Positions 1 through 6,664 of a stretch of DNA of 29,131 bases are shown here, piece after piece. The notes beneath the pieces were generated by a model. It was not told where the DNA came from, did not search any database, and was given only the letters and a program-made list of their open reading frames with translations. The stretch is from a virus: the IMG/VR virus record IMGVR_UViG_3300025286_000097, positions 1 through 29,131 of that record; one strand, 5' to 3'. Numbering within the stretch: the first letter of the stretch is position 1; every line of letters starts with the position of its first letter. Made by a program: the position numbers and the translations under genes.

Positions 1-1
1 G

Positions 2-301
2 TATAATACACCAGATAAATCCAGACTAGCCAGAGACATATTATATAGGAATGATGTGTATTGCGGAATGAGATGTAAAGAGGAGTTATCTGCCTGCGAT
101 AGGATTTACCTATTTGATATAAAGATATGGGTCGATGCTTCAGACAGGCTCCCCCCGGAGTCTAGTGACAGCATGACAATAACCAAGGACATGTGTGATA
201 TTATTATAGAGAACAACGGCAGCCTGGATGAGTTCCTGAGCAAAATAGCTTATCTGGCAAATATTCTTGCATGTGCAAACAAAACGGAGGTTTTAATATG
301 A
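2..301 (+). CDS. Hypothetical protein, probably 5'-partial at the window edge
   Basis: I do not recognise this protein. The frame is open to the window edge, giving 99 visible codons, and the residues before the first internal start look protein-like, so the true start may lie outside the window. An internal GTG at 56 has an AGGA five bases upstream and would give an 81-residue protein, so the start is unresolved. The visible part is hydrophilic and acidic towards the end, with three cysteines in the first half, and shows no membrane segment or known motif. Its stop overlaps the next start as ATGA at 298-301, which ties it to the operon with the MazG-like gene. Confidence 0.6.
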   Translation, partial: YNTPDKSRLARDILYRNDVYCGMRCKEELSACDRIYLFDIKIWVDASDRLPPESSDSMTITKDMCDIIIENNGSLDEFLSKIAYLANILACANKTEVLI

Positions 302-627
302 AACTAGATGAATACCAAGCTAAAGCAGGTGAGTTTGCGATATACCATAACCATGACAGTGGAGAGGATGAGATAGCGATGTATCCTTTCCTTGCCCTAT
401 CAGAAGAGGTAGGTGAGGTTAATGGTAAGATAGCTAAGTCCCTACGAGGAGATAAGGAACTAGAAACCTATGATATAGCGAAAGAGTTAGGGGATGTACT
501 CTGGAATCTATCAGAGTGTGCTAGACAGATAGGATGGAGGATGTCTGATATAGCTCAACTCAACATCAATAAACTTGATGCACGTCAGAGAGCAAACACC
601 ATAAAGGGTGACGGTGATGACCGTTAA
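298..627 (+). CDS. mazG: MazG-like nucleoside triphosphate pyrophosphohydrolase
   Basis: A 109-residue all-alpha NTP pyrophosphatase of the MazG type. The family hydrolyses (d)NTPs to monophosphate and pyrophosphate; in phages it is thought to clean the nucleotide pool or lower ppGpp. The metal-binding helices are visible as EEVGE at residues 36-40 and ELGD at 63-66, the paired ExxE and ExxD motifs of the family, and the length fits a single-domain phage MazG. The start at 298 is chosen over an upstream ATG at 271 because CGGAGG at 285-290 sits seven bases before it and it forms the ATGA overlap with the preceding stop. It is followed directly by the exonuclease gene, in keeping with a nucleotide/DNA metabolism operon. 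Confidence 0.85.
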   Translation: MKLDEYQAKAGEFAIYHNHDSGEDEIAMYPFLALSEEVGEVNGKIAKSLRGDKELETYDIAKELGDVLWNLSECARQIGWRMSDIAQLNINKLDARQRANTIKGDGDDR

Positions 628-638
628 GGAGTACCTGT

Positions 639-1409
639 ATGCTAGCACTAATTGATGCTGATATTTTACCTTACGAACTAGGGGCTGTCTTTGACGAGAC
701 AGTCTCTCCCGGTCATGTATATCAAGCAGTTGATGATAAGATCAATACTATCATCAGAGGAGCAAAGGCACATGATGCAGTCTACTTCTTAACTAACAGT
801 AAGGCAAACTTCAGGTTGGCACGTGCTACGGTAGCCCCTTACAAGGGACAACGACCTTCAGAGAAGAACTTCTGGTGGCATCATATAAGGGATTATATCA
901 TATCAATGTATGAGCCTGTGATTGCCGATGGTAATGAGGCTGATGATCTCATCATAGACTACCACAAGAAGGATATCGAAACCGTTATTTGCTCACGGGA
1001 TAAGGATCTGGATACGTCACCGGGGTGGCATTACAGATGGAAGTGCGGAGAGAGACAGCCTGAGAGGAGGTATTATGTCCCCCCTCACGAGGCATGGCAG
1101 TTCTTCTATTACCAGTTACTGGCAGGGGATATTGTAGATAACATAAAAGGAGTGTACGGTGTTGGACCTAAGAAGGCAACTAAGATACTGGCCCCCTTAG
1201 AGGATAAACATGCTATGCGTGAAGCTGTCTGTAGAGTCTACATAGATGTGTATGGAGGGGGTAGTAATAAGCATATACACTACGAAGACTGTAACAAGAA
1301 CAAGCACTGGAAGAGACCTACAGAGATAATGGAAGAGATGGCAGACTTGCTGTATCTAGGATCTGACAGGTCATATCTAGATGTATTTGAACAGTACCAT
1401 AAGGATTAA
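639..1409 (+). CDS. 5'-3' exonuclease (FEN/PIN-like, T7 gp6 or T5 D15 type)
   Basis: A 256-residue 5'-3' exonuclease. Family members remove primers, degrade host DNA and process recombination ends. The N-terminal acidic motif LIDAD gives D6 and D8. The middle holds the arch-like FRLARATVAPYKGQR segment and the acidic cluster ADGNEADDLI, followed by CSRDKDLD. The C-terminal half has LAGDIVDNI and GVYGVGPKKATKIL, the metal-binding and helix-hairpin-helix DNA-binding parts of FEN nucleases. All expected acidic residues seem present, so it should be active. AAGGAGT at 626-632 is its ribosome site and overlaps the MazG stop. Endonuclease I follows two bases downstream, the pair used by T7 for host DNA breakdown and end processing. 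Confidence 0.9.
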   Translation: MLALIDADILPYELGAVFDETVSPGHVYQAVDDKINTIIRGAKAHDAVYFLTNSKANFRLARATVAPYKGQRPSEKNFWWHHIRDYIISMYEPVIADGNEADDLIIDYHKKDIETVICSRDKDLDTSPGWHYRWKCGERQPERRYYVPPHEAWQFFYYQLLAGDIVDNIKGVYGVGPKKATKILAPLEDKHAMREAVCRVYIDVYGGGSNKHIHYEDCNKNKHWKRPTEIMEEMADLLYLGSDRSYLDVFEQYHKD

Positions 1410-1411
1410 CC

Positions 1412-1795
1412 ATGAGGAATGATTTTGAAAGGGCTGTAGCAAAGAAGTTAAAGAATTGCGAATATGAGCCTAAAGAATATATAAAAGAGTACACTTTAAA
1501 GGGAACTTATCTACCAGATTTTGTTCCAAAGAATGAAGATCACATTCTTATTGAGGCAAAAGGTAGATTCAGAACTAGGCATGAGGCAAATAAGTACATA
1601 GCGGTAAGGAAAGATAATCCAGGAGTTACCGTTGTGTTTATATTTTATGATCCGTACAAGCCCATGCCGGGTGCCAGGAAAAGGAAAGATGGTACCAGGT
1701 TCTCGATGGCAGAGTGGGCCGATAAGAATGAGTTTGATTGGTATACGATAAAGACGATACCTACTAGATGGTGCAAAAAAGGGAGAGTTAAGTGA
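1412..1795 (+). CDS. Endonuclease I, T7 gp3-like Holliday-junction resolvase
   Basis: A 127-residue homologue of T7 endonuclease I, which cuts branched DNA, resolves Holliday junctions and helps degrade host DNA. The catalytic pattern is visible: E6 near the N-terminus matches the first glutamate of the T7 enzyme, YLPDF supplies D36, and IEAKG supplies E48 and K50, the E-x-K core of the PD-(D/E)xK fold. The C-terminal part (SMAEWADKNEFDWYT, then IPTRW) also matches the family layout. It is slightly shorter than the 149-residue T7 protein, mostly at the N-terminus. An AAGGAT site lies five bases before the ATG. Its stop overlaps the start of the next small gene by one base. Confidence 0.88.
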   Translation: MRNDFERAVAKKLKNCEYEPKEYIKEYTLKGTYLPDFVPKNEDHILIEAKGRFRTRHEANKYIAVRKDNPGVTVVFIFYDPYKPMPGARKRKDGTRFSMAEWADKNEFDWYTIKTIPTRWCKKGRVK

Positions 1796-1956
1796 TGCGG
1801 GCTATTTTTGGTTTATTTTTTATGTCGCTAGGGATGTCATTGTTTGTTATGTGTGGTACGGCTACGCTATATGCCCATCCATTTTTTGCCATTCCTTCAT
1901 TAGGTGGTGCATTAATAATGGTGCTCGGTAGTAAAATTATCATAGGGGGTAAGTAA
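1795..1956 (+). CDS. Small hydrophobic membrane protein (53 aa)
   Basis: A 53-residue ORF, MRAIFGLFFMSLG at its start. It has two hydrophobic stretches, about residues 4-24 and 31-50, separated by a short turn with HP, ending in a glycine/lysine tail. It could span the inner membrane twice. I do not recognise a family. Support for it being real is positional: GGGAGAG at 1781-1787 gives a ribosome site, the ATG overlaps the endonuclease stop by one base, and a second small membrane ORF follows after two bases. Without it this part of the operon would be an unexplained gap. A small holin or membrane-modifying early protein is possible, but nothing in the sequence shows which. Confidence 0.6.
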   Translation: MRAIFGLFFMSLGMSLFVMCGTATLYAHPFFAIPSLGGALIMVLGSKIIIGGK

Positions 1957-1958
1957 TA

Positions 1959-2090
1959 ATGGTAATATTATTATTTATAGGTCTTGTATTAAGCCTGTGT
2001 ACGGCGATATTATTTCCAGTACATGGTATCATAGGGTCAGTATTTTGTGCTCTGTGTCTAATTGCAGTGGGGAGAGGTAAGATTAAATGA
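1959..2090 (+). CDS. Small single-pass membrane protein (43 aa)
   Basis: A 43-residue ORF that is hydrophobic almost throughout (about residues 2-37) and ends in the basic tail GRGKIK. One long or two short membrane helices are possible. A purine-rich GGGGGT at 1945-1950 precedes the start, and its stop forms an ATGA overlap with the next gene at 2087, so it fits the translationally coupled pattern of the operon. I do not recognise a family. The adjacent pair of tiny membrane proteins suggests a joint membrane function, but that is inference. Confidence 0.55.
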   Translation: MVILLFIGLVLSLCTAILFPVHGIIGSVFCALCLIAVGRGKIK

Positions 2091-2275
2091 TTAAGGTGAT
2101 GGATATATACAACGCTGTTCAGTACATAAACCCATACAAGATCCTCAGGATATTACCTTACTCTAGAGGTAGTACTATCCATTTAGACAATAATGAGTGC
2201 GTGTCTGTACCTGAAGATTCAGAGTGTCTAGCCAAACGGTGTGACAAGTGGTTTGCTACAGGAGGTAAGAAATGA
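2087..2275 (+). CDS. Small hypothetical protein (62 aa)
   Basis: A 62-residue soluble-looking protein of unknown function. The sequence begins MIKVMDIYNAVQYINPYK and ends with a C-x(5)-C-x(3)-C pattern (C38, C47, C51 region) and a lysine-rich tail; three cysteines within about fifteen residues could bind a metal, but spacing does not match a zinc motif I know. GGAGAGG at 2071-2077 lies nine bases before the start, which overlaps the previous stop as ATGA. It also overlaps the next start by four bases. No homologue is recognised. Confidence 0.6.
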   Translation: MIKVMDIYNAVQYINPYKILRILPYSRGSTIHLDNNECVSVPEDSECLAKRCDKWFATGGKK

Positions 2276-2466
2276 TTACTTTTTCTCACGACGAGATAGT
2301 AGAGGTGATTGAGAAATTAGGTGAGACTGCTAACCTTATAAATAGCGGAGGGGATATTGATCTAGGTTTAGCCCAGGACAATATCGCGGATATAGTAGCT
2401 TCCTTGGGAACAAACCTTCGTGGTTTTGAGGATATGTTAGATGCAATGGCAGACGAATATAATTGA
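2272..2466 (+). CDS. Small acidic hypothetical protein (64 aa)
   Basis: A 64-residue acidic, helix-rich protein starting MITFSHDEIVEVIEKLG. It contains no membrane segment, cysteines or recognisable motif. It has one of the clearest ribosome sites in the window, AGGAGGT at 2260-2266, five bases before the ATG, and an ATGA overlap with the preceding gene, so strong translation is expected. The strongly acidic, helical, small character is common among early phage proteins that bind host proteins, but no specific role can be supported. Confidence 0.65.
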   Translation: MITFSHDEIVEVIEKLGETANLINSGGDIDLGLAQDNIADIVASLGTNLRGFEDMLDAMADEYN

Positions 2467-2626
2467 GGAATGGGTGTTTGATAAAGAATCTTTTATCGCT
2501 TTCATGAATGAAAACATACCTAGTACCAGCCTTGTGTGTGTAGGTAAACCCAGTGAGAGCTTAGATCAGTTTGCAATCACTATAGAAGAGGAGATAAGTC
2601 ATAATGAGACAACTGATAATACCTGA
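2441..2626 (+). CDS. Small hypothetical protein (61 or 50 aa), start ambiguous
   Basis: An acidic protein of unknown function. Two starts are possible. ATG at 2441 gives 61 residues but overlaps the previous gene by 26 bases. GTG at 2474 gives 50 residues, begins just after the previous stop and has GAGG at 2465-2468 five bases upstream. The GTG start fits the spacing of its neighbours better, but the ATG cannot be excluded. The 3' end overlaps the phosphoesterase start by 23 bases. No motif or membrane segment is visible. Confidence 0.5.
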   Translation: MQWQTNIIEEWVFDKESFIAFMNENIPSTSLVCVGKPSESLDQFAITIEEEISHNETTDNT

Positions 2627-3380
2627 TACTCAGGTTAAGCCCGGAGTCCCTATAAACCATATACGATCAGCAGGTAAGTACATGTGTCACATACTGCCAG
2701 ATGTAGTAGTGGTACTAGGGGATTGGTGGGATATGGCCAGCCTCAGTAAGTACAACAGCCCTAAAGAGATAGAAGGCAAGAGAATAACAGCCGATATCAA
2801 AGCAGGTAAGAAGGCCATGGAGGAGTTCTTAAAGCCATTAAATGCATTAAACAAGAGACGTAAGGCAGCAAGAAAAAGGCTATATAGACCTAGACTTGTA
2901 TTCTTAACGGGAAATCATGACCCTATGGTACGTATACCACGGCTGATAGAGGAGTTCCCTACACTGGAAGGAGCTATACAGGATGACTGTAAAGAGTGGT
3001 TAGAGGATAAAGGGTTCGAGGTATATGACTTCCTGGATATCCTCACTATCGAAGGTATACGATATAGTCATTACTTCCAGAATATGCATTCAGCTAAGAA
3101 AGGGCCGTTATCGGGTAACATAGTTACTATGATGAAGAATGCAGGGTTCTCCTTTATACAAGGGCATCAGCAAGGTAAGAAGTGTCACTCTTTCAAGCTA
3201 GGTGATGGTACAAGCAGACTGGGTATAGTAGCAGGATCTTTCTACCAACACAAGGAAGCTTATGAAGGACCCCAAGGAGGTAATAACTGGAATGGTGTTA
3301 TTGTACTGAATGAAGTCAAGGATGGTGGAGCCGATATAATGGAGGTTAGTTTAGAATTCCTATTGAGGAGATACAAATGA
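2604..3380 (+). CDS. Calcineurin-like metallophosphoesterase
   Basis: A 258-residue phage metallophosphoesterase. Di-metal motifs appear in order: PDTQ at residues 7-10, GDWWD at 39-43, GNHD at 103-106, H156 in the YSHYF region, and GHQQ at 187-190. Motif I (DxQ instead of DxH) and motif V (GHQQ instead of GHxH) differ from textbook enzymes. From memory this variant is common in phage relatives beginning with DTQVKPG, so it probably marks a subfamily rather than a dead enzyme. Residues 60-100 form a lysine/arginine-rich helical insert that may contact nucleic acid. The substrate is unknown; phage members have been proposed to act on nucleic-acid ends or nucleotides. GAGGAG at 2588-2593 is the ribosome site. 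The stop overlaps the lipoprotein start as ATGA. Confidence 0.85.
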   Translation: MRQLIIPDTQVKPGVPINHIRSAGKYMCHILPDVVVVLGDWWDMASLSKYNSPKEIEGKRITADIKAGKKAMEEFLKPLNALNKRRKAARKRLYRPRLVFLTGNHDPMVRIPRLIEEFPTLEGAIQDDCKEWLEDKGFEVYDFLDILTIEGIRYSHYFQNMHSAKKGPLSGNIVTMMKNAGFSFIQGHQQGKKCHSFKLGDGTSRLGIVAGSFYQHKEAYEGPQGGNNWNGVIVLNEVKDGGADIMEVSLEFLLRRYK

Positions 3381-3553
3381 CCCGATCAGCACTACTAATA
3401 ACCGCAGCCGTATTGACTGGGTGTTGCTACCCAAAGACAGGATTGGATGAGAAAGAGAAAGTAATAATCTATTGTGAAAAGACATTCTATGCTCCCGATC
3501 CTAGACCTACTGATACTACAGAACCAACAAACATTGTGAGGTATGACATATGA
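3377..3553 (+). CDS. Small lipoprotein, candidate o-spanin (Rz1-like)
   Basis: A 58-residue protein with a clear lipoprotein signal: basic start (MTR), hydrophobic core (residues 4-13), and lipobox LTGC at 13-16, giving a mature protein of 43 residues starting at C16. The mature part is short and has a proline-rich stretch (APDPRP and a later EP), as in outer-membrane spanin subunits such as lambda Rz1, which join an inner-membrane partner to fuse the two membranes at lysis. GAGGAG at 3365-3370 gives a strong ribosome site. Start and stop both overlap neighbours as ATGA. The downstream 92-residue protein has an N-terminal membrane helix and a charged C-terminus, so it may be the partner. The lipoprotein call is firm; the spanin role is inference. 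Confidence 0.65.
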   Translation: MTRSALLITAAVLTGCCYPKTGLDEKEKVIIYCEKTFYAPDPRPTDTTEPTNIVRYDI

Positions 3554-3828
3554 TCAACTTAGTCAAAAAGATTATTTATTTCCCCCAGGTGCTTTTACAG
3601 CAGACACTACTCTTCGTTACAGGTATCATGATCTACCTTAAATGCGCTGAGGATTTCAGGATTTCACTATTACACCACCGCATGGTGTTAAGGATGATAA
3701 AAGGGGAGGTACTGGCTTGCTACTACGATGTCAGTAACCTCTCCAGAGAAGAGGTCAAGGACATGTATTCAGAGTTAAAAGAAAAGATAGAGTCAGATAA
3801 AAAACTGCTTGAAGAAGAGTATAAGTGA
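3550..3828 (+). CDS. Small membrane protein, possible i-spanin
   Basis: A 92-residue protein with a basic N-terminus, one hydrophobic stretch at about residues 9-31, then a charged C-terminal half ending in a predicted helix rich in K and E (about 65-92) that could form a coiled coil. This is the topology of inner-membrane spanin subunits, but they usually lie upstream of, or around, the lipoprotein gene, while here the lipoprotein comes first. An unrelated membrane protein is equally possible. It has a GAGG at 3538-3541 and an ATGA overlap with the lipoprotein stop. Its last 36 bases overlap the end of the convergent minus-strand gene. Confidence 0.5.
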   Translation: MINLVKKIIYFPQVLLQQTLLFVTGIMIYLKCAEDFRISLLHHRMVLRMIKGEVLACYYDVSNLSREEVKDMYSELKEKIESDKKLLEEEYK

Positions 3829-4155
3829 GGGGACAGAGGAGGGATCTAGACTCCCTACTGCCGTTGCTACACCCGCTACAATACTGCTCGTAATAACAAT
3901 AAACTTCTTTAGGTTTGCTTCAAGACTATTTATCTTGGAGGTTAAAATGCTCACTTGAGTCTTGAGTGAGCATGTTTCTTCAGTCATCTTATCCCTGAAG
4001 TCACTAAGCCTATTAGTACTATCTCTCTCAGATAAGGAATCCACATCCAGCCTGTTAGATATATCCTCTACAGCCCTTACTAGATAACCTATCTGCCTCT
4101 CTAACTCACCTTTCGATGAGTTGCTTTGTCTGTGTTTATTTCTAAGTTCTTTCAT
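3793..4155 (-). CDS. XhlA/holin-like protein: coiled coil plus C-terminal membrane anchor
   Basis: A 120-residue protein: a long polar, heptad-like region at about residues 15-82 followed by a hydrophobic segment at 85-101 (FIVITSSIVAGVATAV) and a second weaker hydrophobic tail at 107-120. A cytoplasmic coiled coil anchored by a C-terminal membrane helix is the layout of XhlA-type haemolysin/holin accessory proteins, and a lysis role suits the last gene of the virion operon. It could also be an anchored virion protein. The start overlaps the HNH-like stop as ATGA, with only a weak purine-rich ribosome site, so it is probably translationally coupled. A perfect 9-bp hairpin lies inside its codons 61-70 and its 3' end overlaps the convergent gene. 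Confidence 0.6.
   Translation of the reverse strand: MKELRNKHRQSNSSKGELERQIGYLVRAVEDISNRLDVDSLSERDSTNRLSDFRDKMTEETCSLKTQVSILTSKINSLEANLKKFIVITSSIVAGVATAVGSLDPSSVPSLILFFKQFFI
3947..3973 (-). other. Intragenic hairpin with short U-tract on the minus strand
   Basis: The arms ATGCTCACT (3947-3955) and AGTGAGCAT (3965-3973) are perfect reverse complements with a nine-base loop. Read on the minus strand the stem is followed by a run of four T, then AA. That is the form of a weak intrinsic terminator, placed within the XhlA-like coding region at codons 61-70. The stem has four G/C pairs of nine, so it is moderate in strength. Whether it ends or only slows transcription cannot be told from sequence. 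Confidence 0.5.
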
Positions 4156-4400
4156 TTCTTCTTAGGGCGACCGCCCTTCCCCCTATTATCTGCTCTGTTT
4201 GATGACTTACTTCTGACTCTGAGGTTCTTCCCGCCCTTACTTGTATTCTTGTTCTTATGGTCTACATCCTTCCCATCTCCCTTCTTTACCTTCCCTTTCT
4301 TCTCCATCTCTTTCCGGGATTTATTCCTCTCTGCCCTTCGTTTCTTCTGCTTAGGCTTTTTGTGGTAAGTTTCATACTCACGCTTATAATCTCTAGGCAT
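4152..4400 (-). CDS. Small basic HNH-like protein
   Basis: An 82-residue, very lysine/arginine-rich protein. The core DVDHKNKN (residues 45-52), then KNLRV at 58-62 and N68, follows the HNH layout, where a DH pair is followed by a spaced N-L-R and a final H or N. From memory, small proteins of this kind with DVDHKDGN and NLRV are common in podoviruses. Here the second element is shortened and lysine/serine-rich, so metal binding and cutting may be weak or lost; a DNA-binding packaging or virion-associated role is equally likely. The ATG overlaps the preceding stop (TAATG) and AGGAG lies just upstream within the 754-residue gene. Confidence 0.7.
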   Translation of the reverse strand: MPRDYKREYETYHKKPKQKKRRAERNKSRKEMEKKGKVKKGDGKDVDHKNKNTSKGGKNLRVRSKSSNRADNRGKGGRPKKK

Positions 4401-6664
4401 TACTCTACTCCTATATTTGCTTTGTCTACGGTTGTTTTGAAATCGCTACTAATCGGTCTAGATGTACGGTAGGAGAATATTACCTGCCCATCCTCTCCTA
4501 TGTAGTTAACCTCTACCTTATCTCCCTCTGTACTCATCGCTACCTCGGTAATGACATTATCAGGGAATACTTTATTCCACATAAGTGCCCTACGTTTTGC
4601 CAGCCCTGGGACAGTGACCTTTTGTCCAGAAGGGGTAGAAGATCCTGCCGTATCCAAGGTCTGACGCATAACTTCCTCTACGTCACCTCCCTCAGTTATA
4701 GCCTTTTTCAATCCTCTACCTACACCCATATTATATTTAAGATCAAGCACTGCTGACTTAACCTCAGTAGGTAGACCCTCCCAGCTATCTTCCCCTACAG
4801 AGGACTTAACCTCTTCCAGATGAGCTTCGACTATCCTGGTCGCATACCCCCTATCAGACTCTCCTTCCTCCTTCTCGATCCCCTTAGTGAATGTCACTCC
4901 GTAAGGTAATACCTTTGCTCCACTCTCTAGAGCAGAGTGAGCCTCTACACCTTCTCTACCGCCGAGGTCATCCATAAATCCCTCAATAAATGAATGGGGC
5001 TTATTGGCCCCTTGGGGCTTTGGGGGCTGGGGATCTCCTTCTTTTGTCGGTATTGAAAATAGACTGGTAACGTATTCATCAGCACTCTCATACTTACCTT
5101 CCCATAACTCTGGATTCTTCCTTGCAACTTTAAGTGCGTCTAGGACAGAGGTATATACCTTAGACCCGACAGATCCACCATCTTGATCTTTAACTACAGT
5201 CCTCATGGTCTGAGGTACACCCTCTCTGATAGATGACATACCAAACACTTCCTGTTCGATACTAATAGAATTAAGAAGAGAGTTATTCTCAAATAGATAA
5301 CCCATCTTCCTCTTCTCAATACCCTTCTTCATGAACCTCTCTATGTCTTGAGGTGTGTAGTCCCCTCTCTCTACCGCCGCTCTCCACTTATCTGTAGCGA
5401 AGTACACAAAGGCTGCTGGGGTTTCACTAATGATCATGGATAGCTTATCCTGCGTATTCTTAAATATATTAGGGTCTTGTACAAAAGGTACTACAGAGTT
5501 TTTCTCAAACTCAGTAGGATTCTCATTCTCTGGGTTAAAGAAATTGACTGCTGCGGACCCTGCATTCTGAGATAGACCCCCTTGTGGGAACATGCCCTGG
5601 TAGGCTTGCTTGAACAACGGGTTGTTCTCATAGAAGGATTTTACTTGATTACTATTAAGGGCATCAAAGATCTGCGACATCATTTGCTCACCATACACTT
5701 GCTTCACCGCTATGATGTTCCCAAGGTTCTTCATATTCTCAACATTCATTCTTGAAGACATGACCTCTGCTCGATTTTTTAATGTAGTCTGTAACTCATT
5801 ATCCCCTATAACAGCAGCTACATTTTCCTTGAGCGTCCTCATAGAATTATTAAAGTCCTCCACCTGTTTTGGGGTGGGGAGTTTCCCTGCTTTCTCGAAG
5901 TTAGCTAAGAACTGCTTCCTTGCGTTGTTAATATCCTGATCCATCTGGAACTTCAATACCCTGGACTGGTCTTGGTTCAGTGCTCCCTCCCCTGATTCAG
6001 TGAGTGAAGTTACTATACGGGACATGAGATTCTCCTGCATATTCACAGTCGTAGCCGAGGTTAGGTAGGCCACACTACCCTCATCCAGTTTATGGGTCTG
6101 TTCTATCTGATTTATTCGATGATCCCTATTATTCCTGGCTGTGATAGATCCAAGGGCTTGATCAAAACCCATATTATGGGCCATGGCAAAGGACCATACC
6201 TCTTCCTCGAAAGCAGATCGAGCTTTACTGTAAGGACTCTCTGCATCCTTGAAGAATCCACCACCATCTATGGCAGAATTAAAGAAACCACTGAAGGCAT
6301 CCTTAATCTCACGTGCAAACATACCCCCAGAATCTGACAAGGACTTCTTAAGGAGAGCCTTGGCTCTGGTATTAGCTACCGTCCCGGATATGCTTCCTGC
6401 CTTTCTCGCGGCTGCTATCTTTCCTAGATTGTCTAAGTTCCCTAGCTCTTTTACAAGTTCCTCTTGGCCAGCATCTTCCTCTGTCCCTATCTCATCAATG
6501 GACTGTGCTCCACCTGTAAGCTCACCTACAGCGGCACCAGCAGCTAACTTATAGCCTGCCCCTCCAAGCCCCTCTATAGCACTAGCTGCGCTGGTATCGA
6601 CAACTCCTCCCTGTACAGAAGGTTCTATCCTTGGTCGGTCTATCTCACGTGTAAATTTTGGCAT
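4400..6664 (-). CDS. Internal virion protein with C-terminal lysozyme-like domain (gp15-sized)
   Basis: A 754-residue internal/ejection protein, close to T7 gp15 in length (747). The first ~540 residues are mostly helical, rich in A/N/Q, with phage internal-protein character. Residues about 570-700 form a lysozyme-like domain: the helix with EAHSALESGAKVLPYGVT (574-591), then the mid-domain VKSAVLDLKYNMG and the closing GLAKRRALMWN, the order found in phage muramidase-type folds. A unique ~55-residue beta-rich tail follows. It should cut peptidoglycan during DNA entry. In T7 the wall-cutting domain sits in gp16 instead. The start uses TAATG overlap with the gp16-like stop and an AGGTGA site. 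The exact catalytic residues are not certain from inspection. Confidence 0.75.
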   Translation of the reverse strand: MPKFTREIDRPRIEPSVQGGVVDTSAASAIEGLGGAGYKLAAGAAVGELTGGAQSIDEIGTEEDAGQEELVKELGNLDNLGKIAAARKAGSISGTVANTRAKALLKKSLSDSGGMFAREIKDAFSGFFNSAIDGGGFFKDAESPYSKARSAFEEEVWSFAMAHNMGFDQALGSITARNNRDHRINQIEQTHKLDEGSVAYLTSATTVNMQENLMSRIVTSLTESGEGALNQDQSRVLKFQMDQDINNARKQFLANFEKAGKLPTPKQVEDFNNSMRTLKENVAAVIGDNELQTTLKNRAEVMSSRMNVENMKNLGNIIAVKQVYGEQMMSQIFDALNSNQVKSFYENNPLFKQAYQGMFPQGGLSQNAGSAAVNFFNPENENPTEFEKNSVVPFVQDPNIFKNTQDKLSMIISETPAAFVYFATDKWRAAVERGDYTPQDIERFMKKGIEKRKMGYLFENNSLLNSISIEQEVFGMSSIREGVPQTMRTVVKDQDGGSVGSKVYTSVLDALKVARKNPELWEGKYESADEYVTSLFSIPTKEGDPQPPKPQGANKPHSFIEGFMDDLGGREGVEAHSALESGAKVLPYGVTFTKGIEKEEGESDRGYATRIVEAHLEEVKSSVGEDSWEGLPTEVKSAVLDLKYNMGVGRGLKKAITEGGDVEEVMRQTLDTAGSSTPSGQKVTVPGLAKRRALMWNKVFPDNVITEVAMSTEGDKVEVNYIGEDGQVIFSYRTSRPISSDFKTTVDKANIGVE

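Noticed and set aside
3836-3857. AGGGA/TCCCT stem near the convergent ends as a bidirectional terminator
   Set aside because: Only five base pairs and no T-run on either side.
4126-4472. Plus-strand hydrophobic open frames that look like membrane proteins
   Set aside because: They are the antisense of a lysine/arginine-rich gene: AAG/AAA codons read backwards give CTT/TTT, so hydrophobicity is an artefact.
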